Origin: Sarocladium kiliense
Lineage: Eukaryota > Ascomycota > Sordariomycetes > Hypocreales > Sarocladiaceae
NCBI GenBank assembly: GCA_030734395.1
Contig: JAUZTG010000047.1
Span: 186,001 to 250,000 of the forward strand
Direction: 5' to 3'
Length of the DNA: 64,000 nt
The notes below the pieces were generated by a model. The model worked only from the letters and a program-made list of their open reading frames with translations. It was not told the origin of the DNA and searched no databases. Below, piece after piece: positions 47,286 through 58,970 of the stretch. A program made the translations under genes and the position numbers. The stretch's first letter is position 1, and each line of letters opens with the position of its first letter.

Positions 47286-48341
47286 CTATACACACTGGGA
47301 GTACCAATCATTCTGATAATGGCACGTGCCTGACGAGCAGCATTTCGGACCAGTCCATCCGTTTCCACCGCACTGGCCCCAGACAGCCGAGCATGAGCCA
47401 CTACCTCCTCCGGTGTTACCACCGGTATTGCCTCCAGTGTTGCCCCCAGTGTTACCCCCAGTGTTACCCCCAGTGTTACCTCCAGTATTGCCGCCAGTAT
47501 CGCCCGAGCCAGTGTTGCTCACCGACTGCTGGGCCGAACCACTACCGCTCCAGCTCTCAACAGCGATGACCTGGTAGTTCATGGTGCCGAGGTTCATGCC
47601 AAGAGCAGCCCAGGCCTTGAAGTGGTTGTCAACGGTAATTGTACCGCTCGACGTTGGTGACTGGCGGATGGAGATGTACTGGTTGAAGGTCGAGGTTCCC
47701 TGGATGGAAGGCTGATTGACCTGCTGGTGTTCCCAGATAGCGTATGTTGCGCCGTCGCTGGTTACGGTGCCACGTTGAGATCCTCCTGTGCTGATGCCAT
47801 GGTTGGTATCCATGATACTACACGTAAGGTCAGTATCGTTGCTCAGAACGGAGCGCGGATGGTATATCAGCTTACTAGTACTCAACCAAGGGGTTAGTGG
47901 TCCAGCCGTAGACACCAAGACTTCCTAGGCCGCTGTTGACGCTGAAGGAGCCGCTATGTGTAATGGGCCTGACAGCCTTTCGTCAGTGGGATGGTTCAAC
48001 CTAAGTCAACGACACGTCTGCACTCACGAGTGACCACCGGGGTTCCAGCCGACTCCCACGACGAAGTCTTGCTGGGTGTTCCAGTTGAGGCTGAAGCTGT
48101 TCGTCCCAGGAGAGAAGTTGACGCTTCCACCAGTCCTGTAGTCCTGCTTGTAGTTGGTGTCAGAGCGAGGACCAATGGCGCGAATGCTGAAGTTTCCGAA
48201 GCGCTTGGCCAATGGGTGGTCATAGCCCATGACGAAGTTCATAGGCCCACGCTCCTCAAGAGGCGAGAGAGACGCAGTAGGTGCTGCAAGGGACAAGGCT
48301 GCGGCTCCCAGGCCGAGCGCAATGCTGGTGAAGGTAACCAT
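47286..48341 (-). CDS. GH11 endo-beta-1,4-xylanase with C-terminal CBM1
   Basis: Exons on the minus strand: 48341-48028, 47968-47876 and 47817-47286, giving 312 residues. A signal peptide (ALGLGAAALSLAAPTA) and a short propeptide ending LEER precede the jelly-roll GH11 domain. The catalytic nucleophile is Glu134 (PLVEYYIMD) and the acid/base is Glu223 (VIAVESWSGSG). A linker of seven GGNT units joins it to a CBM1 cellulose-binding module (VWGQCGGNGWTGPKCC...YSQC). The enzyme is secreted and cuts the xylan backbone of plant walls while bound to cellulose. Introns are GTGAGT...GTCAG and GTAAGC...TGTAG. Confidence 0.93.
47412..47495. repeat. 12-bp minisatellite coding the xylanase linker
   Basis: Seven head-to-tail 12-base units (core AGTGTTACCCCC on the plus strand) encode seven GGNT units. 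Several units differ only at synonymous third positions, and the three central ones are nearly identical, suggesting recent expansion by slippage or unequal exchange. Confidence 0.9.
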
Positions 48342-49882
48342 GGTAGCGATGAAGCAGTGATTGTCGCCGATCTTGCAGATCAGACTCGAGCAACGATCTC
48401 AATTGCAGATCTCAATCACAAGAAGCCCATTGCTTGAGCCTGGTATCTTATACGTGAGCTCAACAAGCTTCAATCAAAGTCTTGGCGGCTATTTACAACA
48501 TTCAGGAATTACCCAAAGAGGAAATACGGAGCTGCATGTAGCCGCGTCGACCAACATCGGAGGTGGCTTCGGCAACGACTGTGCCGACAATGAAACCCTG
48601 ACAGGCTTACTACTCACATCGGATATGTCGGCATGATCTTTCCCTGTGTAGTCTCGGTATACCGGCATCGTCTGTTGAACATGATGTCTTCCTCAGGCCT
48701 GATCAGGGGGTACATATGCGGGGGAGGACTTCAGGCTCAACTCAAATCTCCTGCTTCTTATGAGATGTAGGCGCAGCATCGCTCTAGATCTTCTAAACAC
48801 TTCGGAATACTATCGCCGCTCCTCGATATGGTTGTTTGGATATGCCGGCAGATCAGTCTGAATCATTCTAGACTTACTCGTGTTCAGCCTAGGACTTGCC
48901 GCCGTATGGGGGGGACCAGAAGGGATTAGGTCTCTTACACACCCACCATGTCGACTGTAGAGAGCTCTGTGTTGACACCATCCAGAAGCACTGTTTCCAT
49001 TTATCCAAGTTGCTCGACAAAGGAACGGCTAGTTGCCTGTATATCCAGTCCTTGCGCGCCAATAGGTTATCCTCATCTTGGAAGGCTCATTTTCTGAAGC
49101 AGCTCCGATGAGAGACTCATGCGAGACGAGATCTGAACCCAGACTCCGGGGTTTCCTCCCCTGCCACGTTGATAAATTCGGAGTGAATAGGCCAGGAAGA
49201 AAAAAGAAATCTAATCATGGTCCGGCAATCATGTAATGCTAATATCTCCGGATGCTTTGCGCAGTAGTCCCTGCAAATTATGCAGCACATACGCCCAGAG
49301 ACTCCTCTCTTTATTTGCGCACCATTTCAAGCAACAAGCGCTGCCTCGCCTGTAGGATAAATCTAACAGAACCCTGAGATGCCGACACTGACACACAGCC
49401 TCATACATTGCTTCTCAAGGACCATGTGCCCACTTACTCCGGTCAATGCCTTGTCGCCCTCGAACCTTCACAGCGTTGCTCCATCTGGCTAATGACAGAC
49501 CATGTTTCTATGCAAAGTCAAAAAGCAGGTCGGTGTGGGAGGGAGAGGCAATGAAGAGACAAGACGGATCACCTAACCCCAGTCACAAATGCTCGGCTTA
49601 TGCCAATAGTCAACATCAGGTGCTGTCGCGGCCAAAACCCACGGCTAAGATCTATGTCATCAGCGAAGAAAGAGAAAACTTTAGGTAGTGTGTTCATATG
49701 CGTACTATGTCAAGATTAGACCGATCGACCGCTTTCCCATGCAGCGCACTCCAGGCATATTCCCGAACAGAAACTCCAAAGCAATTAATACGCCGTCTCT
49801 GCAGTCCCAAGAAAACCCAAAGCAATGACCTCCCACTTCCAATTTGATCCACTGTGATGCAAATACTCTCAATGCAGAATCA
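48342..49882. other. Long intergenic region upstream of the xylanase
   Basis: About 1.54 kb. A TATA box (TATAAGA on the minus strand, 48452-48446) lies about 105 bases before the xylanase ATG. Short frames (48896-49111, 49446-49688) have no recognisable content. I see no RNA gene or transposon. Confidence 0.5.
48446..48452 (-). promoter_or_regulatory. TATA box of the xylanase gene
   Basis: TATAAGA read on the minus strand, about 105 bases upstream of the ATG at 48341. Confidence 0.4.
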
Positions 49883-51491
49883 TTACCGCGCCCGAGTTTG
49901 GTTGTTCTTGCCCACGGTGCTAGGACTGCTGACGGAGCCCGCACCGTCTTCACTTCTTCTCAGCATCCGCCGTCCCTCGTCTGCTTCGTCATCGCTCATC
50001 AGTCCATCCAGCTCGAACTCTTCAGCGTCACGGACACGGCCGTTCTCAGCCGCGTGGCTATCGAAGTCCTTGCTCTTGACTTGGGGGTTGGCGTTGCGAT
50101 CGTAGAGGTGAATGAGCATGTGGGCGAAAAGGAACACAATGAAGGCAACCGAGAAGAGAATCAGGAGGTAAGCTACGTGGTCCATGGAGGATTGATCGAC
50201 GAGAAGCATCTGCTCCTCCGTGGCGCCCATGAAGAGGAATCCGGCAGCGTACAGAAGCTATATGTTTGTGTAAGCAGAAGCCTCATCCACGGCAGATCGT
50301 GCAGACTTACAAAGATAGGAAGATATTGGAAGCTGTTCCATGACCGCCCGTCGTCCGCCAGCGACTGCTCATCCCGAAGGATGAAAGCAATCTCGATGAT
50401 CCTAGTCACGCCAGCTGCCATGAGGGTGTAGCCAAACATGGCGTGAGTGGCAGCGCTGACGTGGAGCTCCTGTGGGTGAGCAGACATGGCCCAGCCGGTA
50501 ATAAAGATGACGAAGCCAGGGATGAAGTTGCGCTTGGGGTTGCCATCGCGATCACGACTAAGCCACACACCAGCGAGGCCTGCGCACCACCAGATGATGC
50601 CCATGGTAGTGTGTTGCCAGTCGTTCTTGACCCAGTCTGTTCCCCATCGGTGCTCAGTAAAGGTGTTGACACAGCCCCAAGCCGCGATGACTGCGCTGTC
50701 GTAAAACTCCTGTGATCGGCCGGATCGTCGAAGCCACACCTGCCCAACCAGCAGAATAATGGTGAGGATGATACCATATGCAACGAAAGCACTGCCCATG
50801 ATGAAGTGAGCGGCGCACTGGCCAACATGATCACCCTGGCAGAATCCGAGTGCAGTGATGCCGCCAAAAAGCAACTGTGTCCAAGACAGGACGGGCATCG
50901 CCTTGCCAATGATAGAGTGGCATGGCCGAATGAGCTTCCTGATCCTGCCGTTGATGCCCTTTTCCCAATGTCCCTTAAGGTAGAGTCCCAACACGACTTG
51001 CCCAGCGAGCAGGAGCTGGAGAATCCAAGCAAAGCTGGCATGAACATTGTTGCCGACGAATTCGCGGCCCCCGTGGGCGTGTCCGAGGAAGAAACCGGCG
51101 ATCGCGAGACTTGTTCCGAATATCTGCGTCGGGACGTGCCATCTCGATTTGCTTATCTGGGAGACAGCCATCAGTACATGCGGTCGCAACCAGCGCAGGA
51201 TGCCAGATCACCCACTCCCAGGACCATTCCGATGGGGAAGACAATGCCGTACGCCAGCATCTGGATGAAGATGTGAATCCACATGATTGTGCCCTATCCG
51301 ACGTTTCGTCAGCTGCTTTGAACCTTAGAGTCTGGGCGCCTTGCGAGTGGGCGACAAACAAGAGGCTCCTGCGAGATCGTCTCGCCCTGTGGAATATTGC
51401 TCTCGCCCTCATGGTGATCGTGAGCTCGTGCTGTCTGCCCTAGCAAAGCGAGACCAAGGGCCAGCCCCGCTGGTCGCAAAGCTGTGTTCAT
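49883..51491 (-). CDS. YTP1-like multi-pass membrane protein
   Basis: Four exons on the minus strand: 51491-51360, 51293-51216, 51156-50311 and 50257-49883, giving 476 residues. The first intron has the unusual donor GTTTGT. A signal peptide is followed by a His-rich stretch (AHDHHEGES), then HIFIQMLAYGIVFPIGMVLG, the SRWHVP loop, and a long series of membrane spans with conserved WWCAGLAGVWLSRD and HAMFGYTLMAAG. The C-terminus is a polar cytosolic tail. Order and length match the YTP1-like family (related to cytochrome b561-type folds, with conserved His in several spans). The cellular role is not established. Position at a secretory or plasma membrane is inferred. Confidence 0.83.
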
Positions 51492-52268
51492 ATTTTCCGC
51501 GTGTACGCGCGCCTCGAAAGGCTGTTGACGATTGTAACTGTCACACTTATTGTCGCGGCCAGATCGACTCAAACGGCGGGGGTTTTGGTGACAATCAGAC
51601 GAACAAGGATCGACGCCCGGCTGTTCCGATCGGGTGATGGCGGCGGCAGCTGGTACCAGGAAAATGGTAATTAGCCCTGGTTGCAATTAGATGATAGCAA
51701 GATAGACCAGCTACTCACCTGAGAGGTAACAGCAATGGTGATAGGAAGTAAGAGGCGACTGCAGCGTCGAGAGAGGCTGTCGAAGGAGGAAGTAGGGGGC
51801 AAGGGAGGCGTCACGGTCGAGGAGGACGCCAAATATCAAATGCCAATGCCAGCGCGAAATGCCAATGCTTGCGATGCGAAAGGGTCCAAGGGCACCAGCG
51901 ATGGTTTAGTGGTCCAAAGGGGCGGTCGGGGCCCCTCACAGTGGATGCTCCGGGTGCTCGGCACGCTCCATCAGGGGGTTGTCGCCCGCTAGAGGGAACC
52001 TTGACGGCGCTTGGAAGCCTTTTACGGAGGCTGAGGTGCTGTAATTGGCAGCAATGCGATTGGGAGGCCAGTAGTTCTCATTTCCTACGAAGCTTGGCCA
52101 CGAGACGTGGCCCCTGGGTTGCGTCAACGTGGAATTCTGGACCCAATGCGAAATTCGAAACGGTGGGAGCTATTTGTGACTCTGGTATCATTAAACTTGA
52201 TGCTGCGTTATCCTAATGGTGACAACTCGTGACTCCTCGACGCAGACTTTCGCCAAAGAGGAACCTCC
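51492..52268. other. Intergenic; YTP1-like promoter and MED11 3' end
   Basis: About 775 bases. Short open frames occur on both strands, but none has recognisable content. No RNA gene or repeat is seen. Confidence 0.45.
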
Positions 52269-52805
52269 TTAATCCTGCCTCAGCTTATCTCCATCTGTCT
52301 CCAGGAATTTCCTTGCCTTGTCCCAGAGCTCCCGCTCCATGTCTCGCTCCACCTTGGATGACCTGCTGTTTAGCCATCCAACATCCATGCCTCCGACACT
52401 GCCGACGCCGTCTGGCTTCAATGTTGGAGGAGGCCTCTCGTTGATGTCTGTCTTCTTTGGTGTCAAGTCCACGACTCCCGCTTCCTCCAATGCCAGAATA
52501 TGCCGTTTCATTCGTACATCGATGCTGTGCAGCGTTGTGAGAAACGAGTCTGTTGCAGCGCGATATGCTTCCTTTTGGGCTGCAGGATCAACAGATGGTT
52601 TGGATGATGGCGATGACGCGGTATCAAGGGATGTGGTGAGGGCGTTAAGTGAGGTTGATGTGTGTTCCATGAGCTGGACAATGCTCGCATCGATGGCGTT
52701 GAGCTGCTGGATGTTTTCCTGGACCGTGAAAGGCTTGAAGTCATGTTGCTCTTGATCGTCCTGTCCACTCTCCGTCATATGTACATCGTTTTCTGGCGAT
52801 GCCAT
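52269..52805 (-). CDS. MED11: Mediator complex subunit 11 (MED11)
   Basis: A single exon encodes 178 residues from the ATG at 52805 (AAGATGGCA context); an upstream in-frame GTG is not a likely start. The family pattern is ENIQQLNAIDASIVQLMEHTSTSLNALT near residue 30, then FLTTLHSIDVRMKRHILALEEAGVV around residue 100, both amphipathic helices of the Med11 head-module four-helix bundle with Med22. The remainder is polar, as usual in fungal Med11. It acts in the nucleus in RNA polymerase II initiation. It shares a divergent promoter with TAF5, another initiation factor. A different small Mediator subunit is the main alternative. Confidence 0.72.
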   Translation of the reverse strand: MASPENDVHMTESGQDDQEQHDFKPFTVQENIQQLNAIDASIVQLMEHTSTSLNALTTSLDTASSPSSKPSVDPAAQKEAYRAATDSFLTTLHSIDVRMKRHILALEEAGVVDLTPKKTDINERPPPTLKPDGVGSVGGMDVGWLNSRSSKVERDMERELWDKARKFLETDGDKLRQD

Positions 52806-53525
52806 CTTGAACAATCGAGACGGCGACGTGACTGAGTGCGCTGCGTTCAATGCTCCCAGAGTGAACGAGTTCACTCGAGAACAGTAGGAGGCGGCTTGAA
52901 AGACACAGTGTGGAGTTTAGTGAGGTATCCGATTGCACGGTGGGACGTCGGGCAGCACCTCAACGTTGAAGACCCTGACGACCAGGCTGTTGGCAGTGCA
53001 GACTATCAGCATAACAGTCTAGATATGATGATTGAGTTCTCACTGGAGTGGTATTTGTCTTTTCTTTCCAGCAAGCGCTTCCTTGTTCTCGTCGTGGGGG
53101 ATCTGAAGAATGCGTCCTGGAGGTTGAGATGCGCCGGTTCATCCGCGGCTAAACTGCGACCTCCCAAGCTCGCGCCTGGCTCAACGCAAATGCACCAGCT
53201 TCATCCCATCAATCCAAACATCAACCTTTCCAAATCCAGCTGTTGACAAGTCACGGTTCAATCTTGAAGTGACCATCTCTGAGTCGACCCGCAAATCCCC
53301 GCGTCTGAGGCGAGAACGCGATCCAGCGAGGCATCTTCTCATCCTTCACGCCATCTCACACGCGTCAACTGAAAGCCCGGGAGAACGGGTTCGCGAACAT
53401 CGGGTTCATCTAGGAAGATTTTACCCGCGACTTCTTGAAGACACACGACCAGAGACTTACCGCCGCGCAATCTTCGAGTGGGCAGTCATCATCTGAAGGG
53501 CTAGCCACGGCCAACATCTGGCGCA
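52806..53525. promoter_or_regulatory. Divergent promoter of MED11 and TAF5
   Basis: These 720 bases separate two general transcription genes facing away from each other. Only chance frames are present, and no TATA box is obvious, as expected for housekeeping genes. Confidence 0.45.
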
Positions 53526-56283
53526 ATGTCTGGCCCAACGCCGAATCCAGGCGCTGGCTCAGGAGGAGGTTTCGCTGCCGGCGCTCCGCCAGCATCGTCA
53601 CCGGTCGGCGGGACCGCTCCAACGACCGCTCCTCCTGCTCCGGCTGGCGGCGGTGCAGCAAGCGGAGGAACTGCGACATCGTCCGGCACAAGTGGCGGAT
53701 CCGGGGGCATGTCAAATCAGAACCTCAATCAGATTGTAAGTGCCACTTGCCGCAGTTGTCTCGTCGACCTGTCATGTGGGGAGACCACTTCACTTGCTTT
53801 CTTTGTCCCAATGGTCTTGCCCATTCACTCTACACATGCCTTCCATAAAGCCTGTATGCCTCCTTCGAACCCAAGTCCAAATCCTCCACCATCACCCAGC
53901 GACGTTGGATTCGCCCTGTCACCGGAATGGGATCTCCAGGCGCTTCTCCGCCCCCTCGCCGCGTTAGGCTGAGAAAACGCACCAAGAAATCAGAGAAACC
54001 AAAGACAATCGATGTTGTTACTGTCACTGATCTTGGGTAAGCGAGACTGACATCTTCTTGATCTAGGTGACCGACTATTTGCTGAAGCGAGGCTTCAATA
54101 GGACTGAGGAAATCTTCCGCCAAGAATCAAAGCATCTGGGACCCGATGGCAAGCCAATACAACAACTTGCGAATCTGGGTCCTAAGAAATACCAGAAAGC
54201 TTTCAAGCTACTGAAGGACTGGGTCGAGAACAATCTTGAGTTGTACAAGGTTTGGTCACCGCCCTGTTGCGTCCTTACTCGTGCTGACATGTGCTACAGT
54301 TCGAACTCTCGAAACTGCTTTGGCCCATTTTCGTCTACTCTTTCATCGAGCTTGTCACAAACGGTTACGGTGATGACGCCAAAGCCTTCCTTAAGGATGT
54401 TGGCGCCAACTTCCAAGCCACTCATGCCGATGATCTGAAGACCTTTTCCACCATCACCCTGCCGCAACATGTGACCGAGAACTCCGTGACCAAGCTGTAC
54501 AAAGAGAACCGGTATCGCATCCCCCTCAATCAGCATGCTACGGGCGATCTCTTCAACTTCTTGGAACGCGAGTCAGAGCAGGGCGGCTCTGTCATTCGAC
54601 AAATTCTTGTGGCTTACTGTCAAATCGACTCGACTGCCAGAGGGCCAATCACTCCTTTCAGCTTCGAAGCAGTCTATCGCAAGTCCAGAAACCTCGAATT
54701 GGACGATGTCGACGCCAACGAGGGAATCCCTGGCGTCAACATTGGTCTGTCCAACAAGGACGTGCTCGATCCAGCAGCCCCGTTGGTTCTAGGACCTTTG
54801 CCCATGGAGGCAGACCTCCGAGATGATGTCCGAGCAGAGCTTGAAGACGAGGACCGCCGTAATCCCCCAACCGATGGCCGGCCCACGCTGGTAGAAGAGT
54901 TTGATCAGAGGATCAAGCGTGAGGATAGTGCCGACGTACCGAACCGATCAGAGCTGCCTCTTCCTCCATCTCGACCGCGCGACATCATGTTGGAGATGCA
55001 AAGGGTACGTGAGAACCGTGATCGCTTCAAGATTGAGGGTCGCACGGGGGGGTCTGGCATCCCTATCAGTGCTTGCATGTTCACATTCCACAATACCCTT
55101 GGCAGGTAAGTAGACGTGTCTCGCCAGGCTTCACAAATTTCTGACTTGAAGCAGTATATCATGCATGGACTTTTCCGACGATGGACAGCTTGTCGCTGCC
55201 GGTACAACCGACTCGTATATCCGCGTTTGGTCGCTGGATGGCAAGGCTCTGCCGACAATGAATGCCCATGAGAAGGATGCTAAGTTCAACAGCCGGAAGC
55301 TAATTGGGCATTCTGGACCTGTTTATGACGTTTCCTTTTCCGACTCGGCATCCGGTCCTCCACAGAAGCTCTTCGGCGAAGAAGGCAAACAAAATCCAGC
55401 ACTGGACACAAAGCCCAAACTCCTCCTATCTTCTTCTGCGGATGGTCATCTTCGGTTGTGGTCCCTTGAGTCGTGGTCCTGTCTTTGCTTGTACAAAGCG
55501 CACGACGGCCCTATTTTCAGGTCACTCTGGAGTCCACAAGGCCATTACTTCGTGAGCGGGGGATACGACAAAGTGGTGCGCATATGGATGCAGGATCATG
55601 CTTCGCCCCAGAGACTACTCGTTGGGCATGACACTGCCATCTCGGCGCTAGCATGGCACCCCAACGGCATGTACGTTTTCTCGGCTTCGGATGAAACGGA
55701 TAAGTCGATCCGTATGTGGTCTGTCACCACTGGATCATGTGTCAGAGTCTTTACCGGCCACACAGATTACGTCAGTGCCATAGAATGCGCACCAAATGGA
55801 AACATCTTGGCAAGCGCTGATTGCGCTGGCAACATCTTCTTCTGGGACTTGAACAAGGGCACAAGGATCAAGCGGTCACGGGGCCACGGCAAGGGGGGCA
55901 TCTGGTCGCTGAGCTTCAGCGTCGAGTCTAATGTACTGGCGTCAGGCGGCCAGGATGGTACGGTTCGTCTGTGGGATGTCGAACTACCAGCGGATCCCCA
56001 AAAGGCTGCGCAGCATATTGGTCTGGATGGGGCAGCCGCTGCGACAGACGGATCTACATCTGGAGGAACGGGAGCTGAAGCAGGCAGGGCCAATACTGCC
56101 TCATCTGGCCAAGCCGCAAGTGGCTCGACTGCTACTGGTACGCACAAGAAGAAGGGCAAAGAGGTTATGATCACTCCGGATCAGATCAGTGCGTTCCCCA
56201 CGAAGAAGACGCCAGTCACAAAGGTCAAGTTTACAAGGATGAACCTCGTGATCGTCGGAGGTTGCTACGATCCAGACAGATGA
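53526..56283 (+). CDS. TAF5: TFIID/SAGA subunit TAF5 (LisH, NTD2, WD40)
   Basis: Four exons: 53526-53735, 54067-54249, 54300-55105 and 55155-56283, giving 775 residues. A G/A/P/S/T-rich head (about 60 residues) precedes a LisH motif split by intron 1 (LNQI|VTDYLLKRGFNRTEEIF). The TAF5 NTD2 domain follows (YKFELSKLLWPIFVYSFIELV), then about six WD repeats (for example IRVWSLDG, HLRLWSLE, RIWMQDH, IRMWSVTTG, IFFWDLNKG, VRLWDVEL). Intron 1 is 331 nt, far longer than the others here, and intron 2 has donor GTTTGG. TAF5 is a nuclear scaffold of TFIID and SAGA. Confidence 0.92.
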
Positions 56284-56512
56284 GGGGGTTTTTTCAGAGG
56301 CGTACCGGTGAGATTACTCGCAAAAGACTGCATCATCGGGGAGTCTGGTGACTTTTGCTAGGGTTGGCAGAGTTCTAATGAAGTATAGGAGCAATTATCC
56401 GATCGTCCCCGGCTTAGTTCTTATTCTCTTTACTATATCCAAATATGATCATCTCAACCTTGGCTCCTGTCGTCCGTATCCGTTGTCTGACACTGCTTCC
56501 CAGCATGTTGAC

Positions 56513-57418
56513 CTACTGCCTACCACCAAGCGCAGCAGAAGCGTAATACTCTGTAACCCCATGACTTCGCACCACTTCAGTCGCTTTCTCAGAGACCGTC
56601 TCACCCGCTCCCTCTACCTGCCCGCTCTCAGGCCCTTCCTGCCCTGCTGCTGCTCTCGCATTCCCGTCTACTGTCTCAGCTTCAGCAGCAGCGGCGAGGC
56701 GTTTCTTCTTCTTCTTCCCCCGAACGTGACCCATGACGCAACAAATCGCAACAGCGATGCAGACGGCGCCTCCAACGGCTGAGATACCGATTATCCATGG
56801 ATTTATCCACGTGCTGCGCTTGATGTAAGGTCTGTTGCGGTCCCCTTCATTGTCACCAGGGGTGATTGTCTCACTCTCCCAAGGTGCCGTCGCTGTGCTG
56901 CTGGTCGTCGATGTCGGTGTAGGGTCTGACGATGGCGATGCCGTCGTCGCTTCGCCCGTGCCGTTGAAGAAGAAGGCTTCCGAGTAGCCTGTCTGTCCCG
57001 AGGGCCAGTCTGTGACTTTGAAGCAGTAGAGTCTCGGCTCGATGTCTTCTGAGATGAGCACCGTTCTCGATTCTTCCTTGACGAATCCTACATTCTTCGG
57101 TTAGCTTCCGACACCGTCTTGAGATTTGTATAGCAATTTTGCTGGTAAACGCTGAGCCCTAGAGACGAGTCATGAGAGCTCCGCGGGTGGCATTGCAAAG
57201 CAGTGCAACTTACGAGTCCTTCCGCGCGACAAGGCTTCAACAAAAGCCCGGATCGGGGACTCGTGAAGATCAATGTCCACGCGATCACCGCCTGCATCCG
57301 TCCATGTCACCTCGAAATCAACCCCTCTCTGCACATCGAACTCTTTGTTCGTGATCCTAATCGCCGAACCTACCAGCGCCAGGCAGAACACCTGAAAACG
57401 CGCAGGTGCGCAACGCAT
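56513..57418 (-). CDS. Type I membrane protein with Kre9/Knh1-like ectodomain
   Basis: Exons on the minus strand: 57418-57214 and 57087-56513 (126-nt intron, GTAAGT...TGTAG, branch GCTAAC), giving 259 residues. A signal peptide (FQVFCLALVGSA) precedes an ectodomain with RGVDFEVTWTDAGG, the Ig-like strand pattern of the fungal Kre9/Knh1 family, and RLYCFKVTDWPSG. A Ser/Thr-rich stem (about residues 115-150) is a likely O-mannosylation site. One membrane span (IIGISAVGGAVCIAVAICCV) is followed by a KKKKK stop-transfer signal and an acidic cytosolic tail. It is probably a cell-surface protein linked to wall building or sensing; no ligand can be named. Confidence 0.8.
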
Positions 57419-58404
57419 GGCTTGGTCAGCTCCAGTCGCGGATTGTCTTTATCCGCACGGCATGGATTAGGGGATAGAACTATGTAAAAGTTCAAACGAG
57501 CAATGATAAAACATCACCTCACTATATCGTGCGACTGGAGCAGTTGGGGTTTTGTTGCCACCAAATTGTGGCAGAACGCCCACCTTTGCGCACGAGGTTG
57601 CCTAGGTAGTGACCGAAAACACTGGGACGGAGGGTGGGCGATTCGATACGCCCGATGAACGAGGTGAGTCGGTGGGTAAATAGAGACCCCGCATAGCGCC
57701 GAGACTCATATCCTAATCGTGGCTCGCTTAATGATAAGAAATGATGGGAGTTTGTTATTGGAAAGCAGGATCAAGAACCCAGCAAGTCACTTCGTATAAT
57801 CGCCGTATTCTGTGCGATGCTGATTGGCTTGTTGCTGTAAGGCAGCGTGGGCGTCGGGAGCGGTTCACCTCACCTCCAGCACAGATCCCAAAGCATATCT
57901 CGGAGCCGCTAACATTGCTTAAAAGGGGGCCCGACGTAGACTGGTTGTGGAACTTCGAGGCAAAGTGGCACACGATTGAACGAAGAATACAAGTCGATTG
58001 GAATCTTCAAGAACGTGAGTATATAAGTTGTCAACCCTTGCGGAAGCAGAGTGTTTGCACGGACTTGAGTAAGTCGAAGTGCTGTTACAGCCTTCCCATG
58101 TGCTTAGACCCGCAGCCATGAAAATAAAATAAAAATAAAAGGGCGGAAACTATTTGGTACTTCTCGCTGGGCGCCAGGTCAGAGATAGCAGCGGTGTCTT
58201 CATAGCAGCGAGAACAAACAACACAGCCTTTTCGAACTCCCTAGTCTTCATAATAACTACATTGGGACGAGTCCTATCCTGACATCAGACTCGAGAACAA
58301 ACAGAGCGGACCTCGCGCTGTGTCTTCGTCCTTTCACCAAATCCTCCATCGCTCATTCTCCATACCACTCTAATGTCCACAATAGCTTCAAGTGTCGGTG
58401 ACAT
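57419..58404. other. Intergenic region
   Basis: About 985 bases with an A-rich tract near 58117-58142. No coding frame or RNA gene is convincing. Confidence 0.5.
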
Positions 58405-58970
58405 CTAAGGGCTTTGGTCGTTGATGTTTCCTGAATTGAAGCCAGTGAGACATCGAATCTTCCGGTGCCCTTGGTTGCGAGGAAAGTGGCCGCATGACCA
58501 GTAATCATCGTTAGGGAATGGCATGCAATTCCCAACTTTTTGATCCTTGGTGTCATAAAGTCCCCATTCGCGATCTTTGTAGATGGCTAAGCAGTATGAA
58601 GGAATTGAGTTAGTTCATCTGGAAAAAGGTATACAGTGAAGAATTTGGTGGAGAGACGTCAAGGGCAGGACTCACTCCAGTGATATGCCCGAAAGTTCAT
58701 CTCAAGAACGTCAATGTCACTTGGGTCCCCGGAGGCAGCACACCCATTGCCTTCGCACCGGACTCCCGTACTGTGGGAGACATCGTCCCAATCTCCCCAC
58801 ATCCAGTCCACAGCTTCGTCACAGTTGGGGGGTTTATCATAGAATGCCCACCCCCAGGCATTACCTCCGATGCCTCCGCCACTCATACCGTGCCGATAGA
58901 TGTCAAAGTTGGCACTGGCACTCTGCATGAGGACGATGGCAGTGAAGGCAACGATGAGGAAAATTTTCAT
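58405..58970 (-). CDS. Small secreted protein, unknown family
   Basis: Exons on the minus strand: 58970-58676 and 58586-58405 (89-nt intron, GTGAGT...CTTAG, branch GAACTAAC), giving 158 residues. A signal peptide (MKIFLIVAFTAIVLMQSASA) is followed by FDIYRHGMSGGG, a Trp-rich middle (AVDWMWGDWDDV) and, in exon 2, IYKDREWGLYDTKDQ with cysteines in NCMPFP, YWSCGHF and IRCLTG. The mature chain has six cysteines (three pairs possible). I do not recognise the family. Size, secretion and cysteine content fit an extracellular effector-like or niche-interaction protein, but this is inference. A TATA box lies about 117 bases upstream. Confidence 0.75.

Noticed and set aside
47412..47495. Regular 12-bp repeats that might suggest a CRISPR or other array
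   Set aside because: The repeats are directly adjacent, without spacers, and encode the GGNT linker in frame with the xylanase.
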